From the NCBI GenBank assembly GCA_935421135.1, contig OW285187.1:13913929-13977928 (forward strand): 64,000 bases of DNA, in the 5' to 3' direction. Shown in pieces: positions 61,101 to 64,000 of the stretch. Positions within the stretch are counted from its first letter, which is position 1, and the number at the start of each line of letters is the position of its first letter. Origin of the DNA: Bugulina stolonifera (lineage: Eukaryota > Bryozoa > Gymnolaemata > Cheilostomatida > Bugulidae). Below the pieces are notes generated by a model. The model did not search any database and was not told where the DNA came from. It worked only from the letters and a program-made list of their open reading frames with translations. A program made the translations under genes and the position numbers.

Positions 61101-62697
61101 TAAATGCGTTTTTATACATTTACCCTGTACATGTGGATGTGATGCATGTCATTATATAAAATAAAGGAATCACATAATTCAAACTCGGCCTAATTCAAAC
61201 CAATTATGGTGGTCCCTTGGAGCTTGAATTAAGCAAGTTCCACTGTACTTGCAGGGAACAGGTTTGACCCCATTCAAAGCTAAGCTAAGCCTAGTGCAGG
61301 CTGTGCTTGTTATCTATTATAAAAGTAGGGAATAGTACATGTGTTACTACCTACCAGGTCTGAAAGAGTCATGGACAAACTTGGGATAGCCATCATTTGC
61401 ATTGTAGTACAAGTAAGAATAGGAAGAAAACTTCAAATTCAAAATGCCAATCAATTTCCCATAGGCCTGCATACATTATACAGATATGCCTATGCAACTG
61501 CTTTCATACTGCAATGTTTTATGGGTTGGTCACACTGGTTCCGATGTAGATACGAGTGTGGGAAGTGCTTGGGAGTGGTCTACCAAGTTGTACTTCCACC
61601 ATTACATAAAGAGTGAACAGTTATGTAGCTCTTAGTTTTGTAGTAAGGACGTAGACCCGATACTTAGACTCTTTGAAGAGTGAAGGATCGGCGTAGGTCC
61701 GATGTTTATACTCATAGAGAGTGTTGAAAGAGACTTATATGAGTATGAGGACGAGCTCGGGCGCTAAAGGTCCAAAGGGACCAAGGCTTACCTGCAAGAG
61801 TAAGGCTCTGAAGGTTGAGTTGAGAGATGTTGCTTTATTGGAGCGCAATCAACAACTAACTAGCATAAGAAAATGTACTTGCTTATATACTAAATCAGTA
61901 TCCAGCGGAAGTTCCGCTAAAAAGCCCGATAGAGTATCGGGTGGGACGATAGAGTATCAGCCCGGAAATTGCACAACAATATGACGGAAAAGTGCCGAGG
62001 TTTGACCTAAAAAGAGTGGGCCATTACAATATTTGAAAATCAGCACATTCTGACCATCGGCCATAAATTACAGTAGTAGAAAAGACTTAGTAATTTATAA
62101 TGCTAATATGTAAGCTTACATGATTAGATAAGAATAATGGACAATAATAACAGGCAGGTTTAGGCAAGTTATACATGCAGTAATTACGAGAGTATATAGT
62201 TAATGTCATGCAGTTATTATAAGAGTCTGCATGTTATGTGAGCGGGAAACACCACAATATGTATTCTGTTAGTCGTCAGGTATAGGAAATCACTAAGGAG
62301 TAATTATGACAGTTACTACACCAAGGCAATACAGAGCATTGGGCTACCACTAGCTTTTTGCTGCTCAAGATGCGTAATGATGTATTCGAAGCAGCTGTAC
62401 AAAATCAAACAACATTCCAGCATTGATGGATATAGCAAAAGAACCCAAGTAATTGACTAGGAAATGTTTTACAAAACATTCATTATAGACCAAAGCGTAA
62501 CGTTTAGGCCTACCTTCATTTTTAAATATGGGATTCCCCGTCTTGATCCCTTCAGCCAGAAAAGCATCAATATAGTCTCTGGGTTCATCGACATCTAAAG
62601 TTTTCTTGTGTTGTTCTATTTCAGACCGGAAGAATTCGCAAGCTCCTCTAAAGTACTTGGTTACTAGTGTGAGTTCTAGAGGGTCCCATGGCAAAAA
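58147..62697 (-). CDS. Cytochrome P450 (clan-2-like), copy 3, C-terminal half, 5' part beyond right edge
   Basis: Four exons are seen on the minus strand: 62514-62697, 59060-59200, 58585-58737, 58147-58475. They match exons 5-8 of the other copies in length and phase; exon 8 has one extra codon (the serine in VLMSKPSG). Motifs: IGGHDTSS, where the first position is Gly rather than Ala (allowed by the A/G-G-x-D/E-T rule), ETLR, PERF and FSIGRRVCLGEG. Exons 1-4 are not found up to base 64000, so they lie beyond the window or are lost. The intron between exons 5 and 6 (59201-62513) is 3.3 kb and holds two LTRs and a pogo-like MITE. Confidence 0.88.
59249..60206 (+). mobile_element. Solo LTR, family B copy 2, 958 bp
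   Basis: It starts TGTGGTTAAACAGCCTCCG and ends AAATATTACA, with an exact 4-bp target duplication GTAT (59245-59248 and 60207-60210). It contains a TATATAAGG box and AATAAAGCAA. It lies in the intron between exons 6 and 5 of P450 copy 3, antisense to the gene. Confidence 0.88.
60240..61245. mobile_element. pogo/Tigger-like MITE, 1006 bp, with internal duplication
   Basis: The ends CAGTCGAACTTGCTTAATTC and GAATTAAGCAAGTTCCACTG form 22-bp terminal inverted repeats with one mismatch and are flanked by TA (60238-60239 and 61246-61247). The CAGTxGAACxTxGCTTAATxC type is known from Tigger/pogo elements. Inside, a 233-bp segment is tandemly duplicated (60295-60527 and 60528-60761). There is also a nested hairpin-rich block bounded by CTTACACGAGGCG (from 60390) and CGCCTCGTGTAAAC (to about 60949), full of GCGATAAATCGC palindromes. 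No transposase is encoded. Confidence 0.85.
61510..62320 (-). mobile_element. Family-B-related solo LTR, minus orientation
   Basis: The reverse complement carries ATTGCGCTCCAATAAAGCAA and ACTGTTCACTCTTTATGTAA and ends AACATTGCA, as in the other family B LTRs. Its putative start (TGTAGTAACTGTCATAA) and first 250 bp differ from family B and share short runs with family A (CCTATACCTGACGACT; AAAAGACTTAGTAAT). No target duplication was found, so the start boundary is approximate. Confidence 0.65.
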
Positions 62698-64000
62698 CTA
62701 AATAAGTACACACAACATCAAATGTAAAGTACAATTGCGATTTGATTCTACTGTATATGTAGTGTATATTGAAGCTCTCCCCACGACAAAGAAAAATCTG
62801 GTGACAGGGCCCCAGGGTGGGTAGGATGTCAAGCTTGAAAGAGTTATTGTAGCAAATATTTTCATTTTTCAAAGAACTTAGGCACCCTTTTTCACCCCAG
62901 ACAATTCAGAGTGTAAGGAGTAACGGCAAAATAGTTGCAGGGGGGTAACTTTCCTGAAAAAGTTGAGGCGGCCAAAATTGGACTGGCTAACAGTAGCGGT
63001 GTGGGGAGGGTGTGTGCGGGATGGGGGCAGAAGGAGGGTGGGGCACCTCCCACAAGAAATTTTTTGAAAATTCACACAAAAACAGCCATTTTGATGCATA
63101 TTTAATGCATATTTGAGCTATACGTGATGGTACAAAAGTACAAAGTGTTGCATAGTAATCTGCAAATAGTAAACTTCAAATTAGTATACTGCAAAATAGT
63201 GCTTCTCTGTTTGGCTTGGCCATGACGTACCATTGTAGTCCTTTACATCATTACATGACTTAGGCCTAAAAATGTGCACACATTAATAAGAGGGGAAATA
63301 GTGCAAATTTAGTTGATGGATAGAGATGGAGAGTGGTATTCTAGGGTTCGCAAACTCTGAAGAACAGTGTTCGAAGTGGAACAAATGAGGTGGGTGGGCA
63401 CACTGTGCATGCAATCTTAGGGCATTTCCTATTGTTGAATACAGAATTACAGATGCAGTGATCCTATCTACAGCTGAGATTAGTATTGTCATTGTATAGC
63501 TAACAAATTGAGTGAATTATTAAAGTGAAAAAAATTGTCCCTCAGTGGGATTCGAACTCGTGCCCCTGTGCATGGAGACCAAGCACTCTACCAACTACGC
63601 TATCAAATCAGCAGTGGCTTCGCGCGAAAATTAGCCATAAATATAATGATACACATCATAGCATCATTTTCATCAGAGTATGTTTATATTATGTGAGGCA
63701 CAGTAACTACGCCTTCCGATAATAGCTTGATTTTTTCTTCTTTTAACAAAAAGTTCAGGCGGCTAGGGCTGCCTGAGCCGCCTAGATAGTTACGGCCATG
63801 AGTTGGGTTCCATTAAAGTTAAACTGTACTAAGAATTGAGAATATTTTGCAAATCAACTCCGTTAGCATTACTTGGTATCTCTATGAGCACATTTAAATC
63901 AGTAGTTAATAAATACTAAACTGCAAAAAAGTGGTCACAAAATAGTGATGTCATCAGTAGGAGTTATTTACCCCGATTCTGATGTCAATTCACACACAAC
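62698..64000. other. Intron or flank of P450 copy 3, right edge
   Basis: No P450 exon was recognised here. It contains a G-rich stretch (63000-63055), a single hAT-MITE end at 63367, a tRNA-like SINE head at 63529-63612 and a short hairpin CAGGCGGCTAGGG...CCTGAGCCGCCTAG near 63757-63784. The rest is unremarkable AT-rich DNA. Confidence 0.5.
63529..63612 (-). repeat. tRNA-derived SINE head
   Basis: The minus strand reads TAGCGTAGTTGGTAGAGTGC, then after about 30 bases GAGTTCGAATCCC, i.e. good A and B boxes of a pol III promoter. The presumed acceptor-stem halves do not pair, and a similar head occurs at 57242, so it is best read as a SINE 5' end. Confidence 0.55.

Noticed and set aside
63529..63612. 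Functional tRNA gene
   Set aside because: A and B boxes are present but the acceptor stem does not pair; a similar head occurs in another repeat.

Overview
The window looks like intron-rich, AT-rich DNA from an early-branching animal, most plausibly a sponge. The evidence is short multi-exon genes with GT-AG introns, a SorLA/SORL1-type receptor, a V-ATPase H subunit, clan-2-like cytochrome P450s, and very frequent TACATGTA-type words. The species cannot be named from the sequence alone.

Layout. (1) 300-26126, minus strand: a nearly complete SORL1-like sorting receptor. I could place 37 exons whose splice phases all join in frame (6127 nt, about 2042 codons). In order they encode a signal peptide and furin-type propeptide, VPS10 propeller with 10CC module, YWTD propeller, EGF-like module, nine LDLR class A repeats and five fibronectin III units; the C-terminal end lies beyond base 1. 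Its introns hold at least six minisatellites, a complete hAT relic, a TTAA-flanked TIR element and a fold-back element. (2) 26127-26708: short shared promoter region. (3) 26709-32641, plus strand: V-ATPase subunit H, 13 exons, 464 aa. (4) 33426-62697, minus strand: three tandem cytochrome P450 paralogues, two complete (491 and 493 aa) and the third cut by the right edge, all with the same eight-exon plan where visible.

The P450 cluster is heavily invaded. The most striking element is an intact LTR retrotransposon (43735-48857) in an intron of the middle P450. It has 663-bp LTRs with no difference that I could see, a 4-bp target duplication, a tRNA-Leu primer-binding site and a polypurine tract. 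Its single 1149-codon ORF fills the interior: a Gag-like N-terminus, an in-frame proline-rich repeat block and a C2H2-type zinc finger, with no protease, reverse transcriptase, RNase H or integrase. A solo LTR of the same family and three LTRs of a related family lie nearby. Several MITEs, two SINE copies, tRNA-like SINE heads and a retroelement endonuclease remnant fill the rest.

The receptor and the V-ATPase subunit both act in the endosomal system and share a promoter region, so co-regulation is possible but is only an inference. The P450s are a separate, locally duplicated family. The genes were assembled by eye from splice consensus, phase continuity and family similarity; no alignment or transcript data were available.
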